DNA from: Nitrobacter sp. 62-13 | GTDB lineage: Bacteria; Pseudomonadota; Alphaproteobacteria; Rhizobiales; Xanthobacteraceae | Direction: 5' to 3' | Length of the DNA stretch: 41,554 bases | Assembly: GCF_001896955.1 (NCBI RefSeq) | Contig: NZ_MKRN01000005.1 | Span: 1 to 41,554, forward strand | Part shown: in pieces, positions 1 through 8,117 of the stretch | Layout: every line of letters begins with the position of its first letter | Position numbering within the stretch: position 1 is the first letter of the stretch | Made by a program: the position numbers and the translations under genes | The notes under the pieces: generated by a model | The model's database searches: none | What the model was told of the DNA's origin: nothing | What the model saw: the letters and a program-made list of their open reading frames with translations, nothing else

Positions 1-147
1 AGATCCGGTCTACGGAAGCGGAGGACCGCTATCGACGCTCTGGAAGCGGCCGAAATGACCGAATATGTGGCCCGCTTCTTTCCGGGCGGCATCGTAGTCT
101 CTGCATTTGCGATGATCGGCGCACTGCGCAAGACAAGATCACATTGA
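1..147 (+). CDS. possible 3' end of a gene cut by the window edge
   Basis: A frame open from base 1 ends at a TGA at 145-147. Its second half has GC-rich third positions and a hydrophobic stretch (FFPGGIVVSAFAMIGAL) followed by a basic tail, as in the last segment of a membrane protein. A second frame from base 2 ends earlier, at 56-58, with the tail GSGGPLSTLWKRPK, and could equally be the true C-terminus. I cannot tell which is real and recognise neither. No function is assigned. Confidence 0.2.
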   Translation, partial: RSGLRKRRTAIDALEAAEMTEYVARFFPGGIVVSAFAMIGALRKTRSH

Positions 148-330
148 CGCTAGTGAAACGGGCGGCACCTCATGAAGCGCTCGAAGCAACGACACGCCTG
201 TGCTCCAGCGGGCCGAAGCAGCCGCAATCGGACTCAAGACAGTTCCATCAGGGGCCGTGCGCCGCGCCGCAAAATGTGAAAGTGGAACGATATCAATCGC
301 GACCGGTTTCCCACAGCGAGGGAAAACGCC

Positions 331-501
331 ATGCATCCAGAACCACGAAACCCGGATCCGATCGAACCGGTTCCACCACCGATTCCCACACCCGATCCGA
401 ACCCGGGGCCCGACATCAAGGAGCCGCCACCGCGGGAGTTGCCTGACGACGTGCCGCACCCGAATCCGGACGAGAAACGTAACCCGCCAATGCGACGATG
501 A
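331..501 (+). CDS. small proline-rich protein, 56 aa
   Basis: The ATG at 331 is preceded by a GAGGG-type ribosome site about 8 bases upstream (in agcgagggaaaacgcc), and the frame closes at TGA 499-501. The product is dominated by Pro, Asp, Glu and Asn, with repeated P-D-P / P-P-P-x-P units (for example EPVPPPIPTPDPNPGPDIKE) and a basic end. It has no signal peptide and no hydrophobic segment, so it is probably an extended soluble peptide. I recall similar short proline-rich hypothetical proteins in Bradyrhizobium-type genomes, but that is memory and not a search. It stands alone upstream of the molybdenum hydroxylase genes. Function unknown. The composition bias and good start context argue that it is a real gene. 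Confidence 0.55.
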   Translation: MHPEPRNPDPIEPVPPPIPTPDPNPGPDIKEPPPRELPDDVPHPNPDEKRNPPMRR

Positions 502-727
502 CGAACCCGATCCCCCCCGGAATATCCATCCGCGCCGCGCCTGGATCGACCCTGGGCGTTGGACGCCACGACCGTACTCGCGTCCGAGCGCTTCAAAGCG
601 CATCCATAACGGGTGACCGCCCGATCCGCCGGTGACATCCATTCCGAGTTGTCCCGATCCAGAGACCCGCAAAGGAACGTCCGGGATTGCGTCGAATTGA
701 ATGTTGTCGGACTTGCGGAGAATGCCC

Positions 728-1246
728 ATGGCAGACTCAAATACTCCAGTAGCAAAGGCTTCACCTCGATCCTCCCCCATGCAGCAAATTTCCGTGGCCC
801 TGACGGTGAATGGCGTGAGGAGAGAACTTGAAATCGCCCCGTGGACGACGCTGCTCGATGCCTTGCGTGAGCGTCTCGGCCTCACCGGGACCAAGAAGGG
901 CTGCGATCATGGCCAGTGCGGCGCATGCACGGTTCTGCTCGACGGTCGGCCGATCAATTCCTGTCTCGCGCTCGCGGTGATGCAGGACGGCAGTGATGTC
1001 ACCACCGTGGAGGGTCTTGCCCGTGACGGCACGCTCCATCCGGTGCAGCAGGCTTTCATCGATCACGATGCCTTTCAATGCGGCTACTGCACCCCGGGCC
1101 AAATTTGCTCGGCGGTCGGTCTCATCAGTGACGGAAGAGCCAGAACCCGCGCCGAAATCCGTGAAGCGATGAGCGGCAACATCTGCCGCTGCGGGGCTTA
1201 TCCCAATATCATCGCTGCAATCGAGGAGGCGATGAAGGCGACATGA
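728..1246 (+). CDS. paoA: molybdenum hydroxylase small subunit, two [2Fe-2S] clusters (PaoA/YagT type)
   Basis: 172 aa iron-sulfur subunit of a xanthine oxidase-family aldehyde oxidoreductase. It passes electrons from the molybdenum site to the FAD subunit. Visible features are an N-terminal plant-type ferredoxin domain with Cys59, Cys64, Cys67 and Cys79 (motif GCDHGQCGACTVLLDG), then a helical domain with the second cluster at Cys118, Cys121, Cys153 and Cys155 (QCGYCTPGQ and ICRCGAYPN). ATG 728 was chosen because GGAG at 717-720 lies 7 bases before it. The ATG at 722 is too close to that site, and the ATG at 701 has no obvious one. E. coli PaoA carries a Tat signal, but no twin-arginine leader is visible here; it sits on the large subunit instead. 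The gene overlaps the next by ATGA, so translation is probably coupled. The symbol is by similarity; the substrate is unknown. Confidence 0.88.
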   Translation: MADSNTPVAKASPRSSPMQQISVALTVNGVRRELEIAPWTTLLDALRERLGLTGTKKGCDHGQCGACTVLLDGRPINSCLALAVMQDGSDVTTVEGLARDGTLHPVQQAFIDHDAFQCGYCTPGQICSAVGLISDGRARTRAEIREAMSGNICRCGAYPNIIAAIEEAMKAT

Positions 1247-2259
1247 ACAGCTTCCAGTATTCACGGGCGCAAGACGTCGCCGACGCCGTCCGGCAATCTG
1301 CCGCCGACGGATCAGCCAAGTTCATCGCCGGCGGCACCAATCTCGTTGACCTGATGAAATACGAAGTTGAGCGGCCTGCGCGTTTAATCGATATTTCGCA
1401 TCTGCCACTGCGAGCGATCGAGGAACCGCCCGGCGGAGGGCTTCGCGTCGGCGCGCTGGTGCCAAACTCGGACCTTGCATGGCACCCCCAGGTAAAAGAG
1501 CGTTATCCGCTGTTGTCGAGCGCCATTCTTGCCGGAGCGTCAACGCAACTTCGCAACATGGCCTCCACCGGAGGCAACCTGCTCCAGCGCACGCGCTGCC
1601 TCTATTTCTATGACGTCGCCACACCATGCAACAAGCGCAAGCCGGGGAGCGGTTGCGCGGCTGTCGGCGGGATCAACCGGATCAACGCGATCCTCGGCAC
1701 CAGCGATGTCTGCATCGCCACGCATCCGTCCGACATGTGCGTCGCACTGGCCGCGCTCGACGCCACGGTTCACGTTGTCGGCCCCGAAGGCGAGCGCGCG
1801 ATTGCCATGACGGATTTTCATCGCCTGCCCGGCGATACGCCTGAGCGCGACACCAACCTCGGAGCCAACGAGATCGTCACGGCCATCGCGCTCCCTGCCC
1901 GTAGCTTCCGCACGCATTATACCTATCTCAAGATTCGCGACCGCCTGTCCTATGCCTTCGCGTTGGTCGCCGTTGCGGCCGCGCTCGAAATCGAAGGCGG
2001 CATCATTCGCGAAGCCAGGCTGGCGCTCGGCGGCGTCGCTCACAAGCCTTGGCGGGATCCGGAAGCCGAAGCGGTGTTGGTCGGTCAGTCCGCGGAAAGA
2101 AATACGTTCGCCAAAGCCGCCAGCGTCGTCCTGCGCGATGCGAAAGGATTCGGCCACAACGACTTCAAGATCGACCTCGCCCGGCGGACCATTATCCGCG
2201 CGCTGGATCAGGCCGCGCAGGGCACGCCGCAATCGCAGTCGGACAAGAGGATCGCGTGA
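1243..2259 (+). CDS. paoB: molybdenum hydroxylase FAD subunit with extra [4Fe-4S] motif (PaoB/YagS type)
   Basis: 338 aa medium subunit. The N-terminal FAD-binding part shows the pyrophosphate loop AGGTNLVDLMK (about residues 29-39) and ASTGGNLLQRTRC (about 107-119). Four cysteines (119, 129, 138, 157) occur in the pattern RTRCLYF - PCNKRKPGSGC - DVCIATHPSD. In E. coli PaoB this segment holds an additional [4Fe-4S] cluster, which separates this type from ordinary CoxM/XdhA FAD subunits. The C-terminal part is the CO-dehydrogenase flavoprotein domain. It starts at the ATG overlapping the paoA stop and ends in a TGA overlapping the GTG start of the large subunit. All three genes are one operon. 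Confidence 0.88.
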   Translation: MNSFQYSRAQDVADAVRQSAADGSAKFIAGGTNLVDLMKYEVERPARLIDISHLPLRAIEEPPGGGLRVGALVPNSDLAWHPQVKERYPLLSSAILAGASTQLRNMASTGGNLLQRTRCLYFYDVATPCNKRKPGSGCAAVGGINRINAILGTSDVCIATHPSDMCVALAALDATVHVVGPEGERAIAMTDFHRLPGDTPERDTNLGANEIVTAIALPARSFRTHYTYLKIRDRLSYAFALVAVAAALEIEGGIIREARLALGGVAHKPWRDPEAEAVLVGQSAERNTFAKAASVVLRDAKGFGHNDFKIDLARRTIIRALDQAAQGTPQSQSDKRIA

Positions 2260-4625
2260 GCGTCAATGACACTTCTCGCACCCAGCGAAGCACGTCCGCC
2301 TCGGCAGGAGTTGACCGCCGCACGCTGCTCAAAGGCGCGGCGGCTTTCAGCACAATCGGAGCCGCAGCCTCGCATGCAGCGGCTACTGCCGGAACGCCCA
2401 GACAAGCGAGTGCATCCATGACGAGCTATATCGGCACGGCAACCTCCCGGATTGACGGGCGCGACAAGGTCACCGGCACGGCGCGCTATGCGGCGGAATT
2501 CGGCGCGCCTGATCTTGCCTATGCCAGCCTGGTGACGTCGCCGATCGCACGAGGCCGCCTCAAACGGCTCGATGTTACCGCGGCATTGAAAGTCCAGGGC
2601 GTCATCACGGTCCTCTCGCACCAAAACCGTCCATCCATGGCGGACAACGACAAAGCCTACAAGGATCAGGTGGCGCCGAGGAATGGTTCGCCGTTCCGGC
2701 CGCTCTACGACGACGGCATCAAGTTCAGCGGCCAGCCCGTCGCTGTGGTGCTGGCGGAGGATCTTGAGACGGCCAGCTACGCGGCCTCGCTCGTCCATGT
2801 CGCGTATGACGAGGAGCCGCATGTTACCGACATCACGCGTCAACGCTATAATGGCATGGCGCTCAAAGCTCCCGCGAAACCGCGCGGCGATGCCACAAAA
2901 GCCTTCTCCGAATCGGACGCTCGCCATGAGGCCGATTACTTCGTTCCGATCGAGCACCACAATCCGATGGAGTTGTATGCATCGACAGCCATATGGAACG
3001 ATGGACGGATCACCGTCTACGACAAGACACAAGGGGTCCAGAACGTCCATGGTTACCTGTGCGGCGTATTCGAATGCGACCCCGGAGATATCCGCGTGAT
3101 GTCGCCTTATGTCGGCGGCGCGTTCGGCTCCGGCCTGCGGCCGCCGTTTCAGGTCGCGCTTGCTGTGCTGGCCGCCCGCGCGATCAGTCGCTCGGTGCGC
3201 CTCGTGCTGACGCGTCAGCAGATGTATGCGATCGGCTATCGGCCGGCGATGATCCAGCGCATTCAGCTCGGCGCAAAGGCCGACGGCAGCCTGAACGCAA
3301 TCAGTCACGACGCGGTGACGTCGACGTCAGAATATGAGGACTTCCACCGCAACGAAACCACCTGGTCGAGCCTTCTCTACAGGAGCGAAACGGCAAAATA
3401 TGACCACAAGCTCGTCCGTCTCGATCTTCCGACCGGATGCGACATGCGGGCGCCAAGCGCGGCCACCGGAGTCTATGCGCTGGAAGCGGCGATGGATGAA
3501 CTCGCGGAAGCGCTCAAGATGGACCCGATCGAACTGCGGCTGAAATGCTATTCCGATCGCGACCAGAGCAATGGCCTGCCCTTCAGCAGCAAGAACCTGC
3601 GGGAATGCTACCGGCAAGGGGCGGAAACTTTCGGCTGGAGCCGGCGCAATCCCGCGCCGCGTTCGATGCGCGAAGGCCACGAATTCATCGGCTGGGGCAT
3701 GGCGACCGGCGTTTGGGAAGCCTTGCAGATGCCGATCGCCGTCCGTATCGCGCTGACGTCGAACGGTCACGCCGAGGTGTCGTGCGCGACAGCCGATATC
3801 GGCACCGGAACCTACACCATCATGGCGCAAGTGGCGGCCGACATGCTCGGCCTTCCGCTTGAGGCGATCTCGATCAAGCTCGGCGATTCCACCCTTCCGC
3901 AAGCGCCGGTCGAGGGAGGATCGTGGATGGCCGCTTCGGTCTCAAACGGCATCGTCACCACCAGCCAGGCGATCCGGGACGACCTTCTGAAGCTGGCGCA
4001 ACGCCTGCCCGGCTCGCCGCTCAAAGGGCGCAGCGGCGACGAGGTCGTGCTGGCCAACGGCGCGATCGCGTTAAAAACCGATGGTCGGGACGCGACTGCG
4101 ATTGCCGACGTGATGCGATCGGCCGGCATCGACCGGATCGAGCGTGAAGAACGGACGACATTCGCCAAGGACGATGCCCACGCGCACAATACCCATTCCG
4201 CGATCTTCGCCGAAGTGAGAGTCGATGAGGACATCGGCGTGATTCGCGTCACCCGCGTCGTCAGCGCCGTGGCCGCCGGGCGCATTCTCAACCTGAAGAC
4301 CGCGCGCAGCCAGATCATGGGCGGCGTGGTATGGGGCATGGGCATGGCGTTGCACGAGGAAACCCTGATCGATCATCGTTTCGGGCGCATGATGAATGCG
4401 AACATCGCCGAGTATCATGTTCCGGTAAACGCCGACGTTCACGATGTCGATGTGATCTTTGTCGATGAGCAGGATGAGTTCGTCAACCCGATGGGCATCA
4501 AGGGACTTGGAGAGATCGGCATCGTCGGCGTTCCTGCTGCGATCGCCAATGCCGTTTATCATGCGACAGGTGTGCGTGTGCGCGATCTTCCGATCACGCT
4601 CGACAAACTGACCCGCAAAGCGTGA
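2256..4625 (+). CDS. paoC: molybdenum hydroxylase catalytic subunit with Tat-like signal (PaoC/YagR type)
   Basis: 789 aa Moco-binding subunit. The start is taken as the GTG at 2256, which overlaps the paoB stop (GTGA) and follows an AAGAGG ribosome site. The open frame runs further upstream, but that part lies inside paoB. The N-terminus has a twin-arginine motif (DRRTLLKG, Arg21-Arg22) followed by an Ala-rich hydrophobic stretch ending SHAAA, so export of the folded complex by Tat is likely. The mature domain begins near TSYIGTATSRIDGRDKVTG. The Moco and catalytic region is visible as VGGAFGSGLRPP and, near the end, GIKGLGEIG, where Glu753 is the expected catalytic base. E. coli PaoC is about 730 aa and lacks the signal. 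No XdhC/PaoD-type insertion chaperone gene is adjacent. An aldehyde substrate is expected from the family but not proven. Confidence 0.87.
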   Translation: MSVNDTSRTQRSTSASAGVDRRTLLKGAAAFSTIGAAASHAAATAGTPRQASASMTSYIGTATSRIDGRDKVTGTARYAAEFGAPDLAYASLVTSPIARGRLKRLDVTAALKVQGVITVLSHQNRPSMADNDKAYKDQVAPRNGSPFRPLYDDGIKFSGQPVAVVLAEDLETASYAASLVHVAYDEEPHVTDITRQRYNGMALKAPAKPRGDATKAFSESDARHEADYFVPIEHHNPMELYASTAIWNDGRITVYDKTQGVQNVHGYLCGVFECDPGDIRVMSPYVGGAFGSGLRPPFQVALAVLAARAISRSVRLVLTRQQMYAIGYRPAMIQRIQLGAKADGSLNAISHDAVTSTSEYEDFHRNETTWSSLLYRSETAKYDHKLVRLDLPTGCDMRAPSAATGVYALEAAMDELAEALKMDPIELRLKCYSDRDQSNGLPFSSKNLRECYRQGAETFGWSRRNPAPRSMREGHEFIGWGMATGVWEALQMPIAVRIALTSNGHAEVSCATADIGTGTYTIMAQVAADMLGLPLEAISIKLGDSTLPQAPVEGGSWMAASVSNGIVTTSQAIRDDLLKLAQRLPGSPLKGRSGDEVVLANGAIALKTDGRDATAIADVMRSAGIDRIEREERTTFAKDDAHAHNTHSAIFAEVRVDEDIGVIRVTRVVSAVAAGRILNLKTARSQIMGGVVWGMGMALHEETLIDHRFGRMMNANIAEYHVPVNADVHDVDVIFVDEQDEFVNPMGIKGLGEIGIVGVPAAIANAVYHATGVRVRDLPITLDKLTRKA

Positions 4626-4658
4626 ATCGATTCGACGAGGCGTCCACAACAGATGGAT

Positions 4659-4766
4659 TCACGGCCGACTGCCACGGCCTCCCGTCGCCATCGCAAGACC
4701 GCATGCCATCGCCGTTGTCGAGCAGACAGCGCATAGCAGCATCGCCAAAATGACGATAACTCGCAT
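4659..4766 (-). CDS. possible 35 aa secreted or membrane peptide
   Basis: On the minus strand an ATG at 4766, preceded by GAGAAG six bases away, opens a 35-codon frame. It starts MRVIVILAMLLCAVCSTTAMACG and ends GGRGSRP, a short signal-peptide-like or membrane segment with a small Gly/Arg tail. The same frame stays open upstream to about 5018. The upstream part (PPHEVMEVVHAMSEESRKQ and so on) is hydrophilic and crosses a strong hairpin at 4818-4856, so one longer 119 aa product is also possible. No family is recognised. Confidence 0.3.
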   Translation of the reverse strand: MRVIVILAMLLCAVCSTTAMACGLAMATGGRGSRP

Positions 4767-5344
4767 GTTTCTTCTCGGATATACCTTGGATGCCGGTGTC
4801 AGTGTCGCTGGCAAAATGGGGCTGCCGGTCTTACGTACCCGTTGACTGGCAGCCCCGATCTCGCGCTGACGGGACTCGTTGCGGATCAGTTCAAGTGCGG
4901 TCTTGCACGCACGCGAGAACCGCGTGCTTGCTTTGAGAAGGTCGGTCTGCTTCCGGCTCTCTTCGGACATAGCGTGGACGACCTCCATCACCTCGTGCGG
5001 CGGCCCCATGATCAGCACGGCGGAACCGGTTGGAATCGGTTGGCGCGCGTTGCCTATTCTTGTTGGCGCGGAAGATCAGGTAGAGGCCGCCCAGCACGAA
5101 CGGCATGACGGGGATCTCGACGTTCGAGGACCATGCGATCGCGCAATCCTCGGCGATCAATCGGCCGGGCTGTCAGGCGCTGATGCGCGCAGTGAATTCG
5201 GGGCGCGCGGATCCGCGAACTGGTTTGGGCCATCGTGGTGCGCGCTTCACCGAACAGCAACGCGCTCGAAATCGATATCCGTGGGAGACTGACGGAATTA
5301 ATCGGATTGCCCGCGTTCGCGCTCGTTTCCGGCGGGATGCGAGA
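4767..5344. other. gene-poor stretch, possibly decayed coding sequence
   Basis: No convincing gene. On the minus strand two short frames look partly protein-like. One reads VEIPVMPFVLGGLYLIFRAN around 5060-5125 and then loses coding character. Another frame, from about 5045 down, reads GSAVLIMGPPHEVMEVVHAM and continues with a basic helical-looking segment. Joined by one frameshift they would make a single membrane-anchored protein, so this may be a pseudogene remnant. That is inference; no homologue is recognised. Confidence 0.3.
4818..4856. repeat. hairpin, 13 bp arms with one G-T pair
   Basis: GGGGCTGCC at 4818-4826 pairs with GGCAGCCCC at 4848-4856, extended inward by G-T and GTC (4828-4830) with GAC (4844-4846). 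The loop is 13 bases. No T-run follows on either strand, so it is not a classical terminator. It lies within the uncertain minus-strand frame. Confidence 0.5.
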
Positions 5345-5421
5345 TGGTAGCGAGGGAGGGACTCGAACCCCCGACCCCAGGATTATGATTCCCGTGCTCT
5401 AACCAGCTGAGCTACCTCGCC
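5345..5421 (-). tRNA. tRNA-Met (anticodon CAT), CCA encoded
   Basis: The minus strand folds into a full cloverleaf of 77 bases. The acceptor stem is GGCGAGG with CCTCGCT (pair 1-72 is G-T). U8-A9 follow, then D arm GCTC/GAGC, anticodon stem CGGGA/TCCTG with loop ATCATAA (anticodon CAT), variable loop, T arm GGGGG-TTCGAGT-CCCTC, discriminator A, and an encoded CCA. It is elongator-type rather than initiator, because the GGG/CCC anticodon-stem signature is absent. A tRNA-Ile2 with modified C34 cannot be strictly excluded from sequence, but the body resembles rhizobial elongator tRNA-Met as I remember it. Confidence 0.95.
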
Positions 5422-5528
5422 ACGGCGTGCACAGCCGAAGAGAGCAGTGAACGCGCGGCGGCATATAAAAAGCCGCTCAATGGCGTGTCAAGCAAAGCCG
5501 ACCGATATGCCGGCTTATTAGTGAGGAC

Positions 5529-5870
5529 TTATTTCGGCCGCACGTTGGGGTCCCCGCCGGGACTGCCCGGTGGCGGAATAACCGGCGTGTTGCCGCCTTC
5601 CGGGGTCGGCGCGCGGATCTCCGGATCGACGCCCGCAGGCGGGCACAGGACGCCGTCGGATTTCGCCAATTTGTCCCCGAGCGGCTCCCCGCGTTTGCCG
5701 GTCGTCGTTCCGTTCGGCGAGACCGTGTCGTGAGGGGCGCAACCGGTGTTCGTGGAGGGGGCCGGCGTCGTGGCAGGGGGTGCGCCCGGCGGCGGCGCCT
5801 GTGCAAAGGCGGTCTCCGGGAGCGCAACGAGTGCGACCAATACGAACAAGGACCTGGCTGTCATCCGCAT
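5529..5870 (-). CDS. small secreted proline-rich protein, 113 aa
   Basis: The N-terminus MRMTARSLFVLVALVALPETAFAQA is a typical Sec signal peptide with cleavage after AFA or AQA. The mature part is Pro/Gly/Thr-rich and apparently unstructured, with two cysteines (Cys44 in TGCAPHD and Cys76 in GVLCPPAG) that could form a disulfide. The segment VSPNGTTTGKRGEPLGDKL-KSDGVLCPP resembles short hypothetical periplasmic proteins of Bradyrhizobium-type bacteria. ATG 5870 or the ATG two codons later could be the start; neither has a clear ribosome site. The gene lies 47 bases after the methyltransferase gene on the same strand and may be the last member of that transcript. Function unknown. Confidence 0.7.
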   Translation of the reverse strand: MRMTARSLFVLVALVALPETAFAQAPPPGAPPATTPAPSTNTGCAPHDTVSPNGTTTGKRGEPLGDKLAKSDGVLCPPAGVDPEIRAPTPEGGNTPVIPPPGSPGGDPNVRPK

Positions 5871-5917
5871 GTAGTGGCAACGAAGGGCGAGAGCGGATGT
5901 TCCGCCGGAACCAACAA

Positions 5918-6556
5918 TCAGGATTTGCGATAGCGGATCAGCGAGAAGTGCCCCATCGGCGGCATCGGGCGATGCTCGAAAAGCGTGACGCCGCCGTTCT
6001 TCGCAGCCCAGTCCACGAGGCGCTGCCACGGAAATTCGGGACGCCAGCCGAGCCGCCGGGCCAAAGGCGCAAACGCCAGTTCAAACAGACGGCGGGGTCC
6101 GCGCTCGGCGCCGATATGATTGACCAGAATCAATTCACCGCCCGGCTTCAGCACGCGGACAAAATCATCGAGCGTCGCTTCGGGATCGGGCACCGCGGTG
6201 ATGACAAATTGCGCCACCACCGCATCGAAAAATGAATCCGCGAACGCAAGATGTTTGGCGTCCATCACCGCCAGCGTTTCGACGTTGGTAAGATTGAGCG
6301 AACGCACCCGCTGCTGCGCCTTGCGCAGCATCGGCTCGGAGATATCGACGCCATACAGTTTCGTGGTGGACGCATAATCCGCAAGCGACAGGCCGGTGCC
6401 GACGCCGACGTCAAGGATACGGCCCCCGATCGTATCGGCTATGGCGATGGTGGATTGGCGGCCCGGATCGAAAACCTTGCCGAATACGAAATCGTAGACC
6501 GGTGCCCAGCGGCCATAGGCCTTCGCGACGCCGGCGCGGTCGATGTCGTTGCCCAT
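5918..6556 (-). CDS. SAM-dependent methyltransferase, PmtA-like (Rhodobacter type)
   Basis: 212 aa class I methyltransferase. The SAM-binding motif I is ILDVGVGTG (residues 47-55), the acidic end of strand 2 is LYGVDIS, and the post-motif region is FDAVVAQFVITAVPDP followed by VLKPGGELILVNH. The N-terminus, with AYGRWAPVYDFVFGKVF, is typical of the short UbiE-like phosphatidylethanolamine N-methyltransferases described in Rhodobacter. These convert PE toward phosphatidylcholine at the inner membrane, so that role is the best guess. Other small-molecule methyltransferases share the fold. It starts 21 bases after the mnmA stop on the same strand, so the two are probably cotranscribed. Confidence 0.75.
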   Translation of the reverse strand: MGNDIDRAGVAKAYGRWAPVYDFVFGKVFDPGRQSTIAIADTIGGRILDVGVGTGLSLADYASTTKLYGVDISEPMLRKAQQRVRSLNLTNVETLAVMDAKHLAFADSFFDAVVAQFVITAVPDPEATLDDFVRVLKPGGELILVNHIGAERGPRRLFELAFAPLARRLGWRPEFPWQRLVDWAAKNGGVTLFEHRPMPPMGHFSLIRYRKS

Positions 6557-6577
6557 GCTGTCCGCGCGTCCCGAACC

Positions 6578-7780
6578 CTATCCGCGCAGTTCGGCGGCGA
6601 GAGGCGCCACCGACGTGCCGTTCTGCATGGCCGTTCCGCTTGCGCGCTTCGCCATGGCACGCGCGATGAACCCGCCGCCGAGCACCCGCGCCTGCCCTTC
6701 CGGCCCATCGTAGAACACGCAGGCCTGACCGGGCGACACGCCCTCCTCGCCAGCCACGAGTTCGATCTCATAGCGGCCGTCGATGGCGCGCAGCCATGCC
6801 GGCTGGGGCTTGCGGGTCGAACGGACCCGCACGAACAATTCAAGTCCCGTCCCCACCGCGCGATCGAGCGCGCCGTCGCCGATCCAGTTCACGTCGCGCA
6901 GCACGATACGATGCATCTTCAACGCTTCGCGCGGTCCGACAACCAGCCGCCGGTTCGCCGCGTCGAGACTCAAGACGTAAAGCGGCGCGCCGGAGGCGAT
7001 GCCGAGGCCGCGGCGCTGTCCGACCGTGAAATGCACGATGCCCTCGTGATGACCGAGGACGTGCCCGTCGAGATCGACGATGTCGCCCGGCTCCAATGCG
7101 TTCGGCTTCAGCCTGCTGATGACATCGGTGTAGCGGCCGGTCGGCACGAAACAGATATCCTGGCTGTCGTGCTTGTCGGCAACCGAGAGGTCGAAGCGCC
7201 GCGCCAGTTCGCGGGTCTGCGCCTTCGTCATGTCGCCGAGCGGAAAGCGCAGAAAATCGAGTTGCTCGCGCGTGGTGGCGAACAGGAAGTAGCTCTGGTC
7301 GCGATCCGCATCCGCCGCGCAGAGCAGCGCGCGCGAACCGCCGGCCAGACTGCGGGAAGCGACGTAGTGGCCGGTCGCAAGCGCGGTGGCGCCAAGCTCG
7401 CGCGCGGTGGCCAGGAGATCCCGGAACTTGACCAGACGGTTGCACTCGATGCAGGGCACGGGCGTCTCGCCCGACGCATAGCTGTCCGCGAAATTCTCGA
7501 TCACGGTTTCGCGGAAGCGGCTTTCATAATCCAGCACGTAGTGCGGAATGCCGAGGCGCTCGGCAACGTTGCGGGCGTCATGGATGTCCTGACCGGCGCA
7601 GCAGGCTCCCTTGCGATGGGTGGCCGCGCCGTGATCGTAAAGCTGCAAGGTTATTCCGACGACGTCGTAGCCCTCGGACTTCAACAGCGCGGCCGTCACC
7701 GACGAATCGACACCGCCCGACATGGCGACCACGACCCGCGTATCCTGAGGACGGCCTTCAAGATCCAGACTGTTGAGCAT
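6578..7780 (-). CDS. mnmA: tRNA-specific 2-thiouridylase MnmA
   Basis: 400 aa. Thiolates U34 of tRNA-Lys, -Glu and -Gln using ATP and persulfide sulfur. Visible features are the PP-loop SGGVDSS (residues 21-27), the first catalytic cysteine in PCIECNR (Cys113 by alignment with E. coli Cys102; Cys110 is extra), and the second catalytic cysteine in SQDICF (Cys210). The C-terminal region contains [16 protein letters not shown] and the beta-barrel end. Start ATG 7780 gives [11 protein letters not shown], which fits my memory of orthologues. An in-frame ATG at 7792 and a longer open frame to 7930 exist, but neither has a better ribosome site. The C-terminus ([19 protein letters not shown]) is a short extra tail. 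Confidence 0.95.
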   Translation of the reverse strand: MLNSLDLEGRPQDTRVVVAMSGGVDSSVTAALLKSEGYDVVGITLQLYDHGAATHRKGACCAGQDIHDARNVAERLGIPHYVLDYESRFRETVIENFADSYASGETPVPCIECNRLVKFRDLLATARELGATALATGHYVASRSLAGGSRALLCAADADRDQSYFLFATTREQLDFLRFPLGDMTKAQTRELARRFDLSVADKHDSQDICFVPTGRYTDVISRLKPNALEPGDIVDLDGHVLGHHEGIVHFTVGQRRGLGIASGAPLYVLSLDAANRRLVVGPREALKMHRIVLRDVNWIGDGALDRAVGTGLELFVRVRSTRKPQPAWLRAIDGRYEIELVAGEEGVSPGQACVFYDGPEGQARVLGGGFIARAMAKRASGTAMQNGTSVAPLAAELRG

Positions 7781-8117
7781 TGATCCCGTCATACATGAGA
7801 TCGCGCAAGGTCGCATGCGCCTTGCCGATCGGAGACTTTCGCGGTGTTTCGGAGCGGGAATTCCGTTCCGTCCGGCCGACTGAAAGACCAGCTTTTGTAC
7901 AGTAATATAGTTCGTATTCCTGCGAGGCAATCACGGCCAGACGACGGCGACGGACCAGCGGCAAATCTTGCCGCCGGGCAGAAAGCGAGCAGCCGAACCG
8001 GCGGGATCGGCGGTCGGATGGTCCGCATAACTCATTGAATATACTCATGATACATTCAAACCGGACGATGGCCCGGTCCTTGCTGCTCGCTTGGCACCGT
8101 ATCGCGAGAGGTTGCCT
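7781..8117. other. divergent intergenic region between mnmA and fliK
   Basis: 337 bases between the mnmA start (minus) and the fliK start (plus), so it must hold promoters for both. It has a somewhat AT-richer part around 8030-8075. I see no RNA gene and no convincing small frame. A TGGCAC at about 8092 recalls a sigma-54 -24 element, but the -12 GC is misplaced. Confidence 0.4.

Noticed and set aside
2208-3308. Long minus-strand frame opposite the large Pao subunit
   Set aside because: No domain or signal in its translation; it mirrors a well-supported gene in high-GC DNA.
6251-7783. 510-codon plus-strand frame opposite the methyltransferase and mnmA
   Set aside because: Composition is Arg/Ala/His-rich with no motif; MnmA on the other strand has all catalytic motifs.
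8085-8110. Sigma-54-like promoter before fliK (TGGCAC)
   Set aside because: The -12 GC is not at the required distance and the start would fall on the ribosome site.
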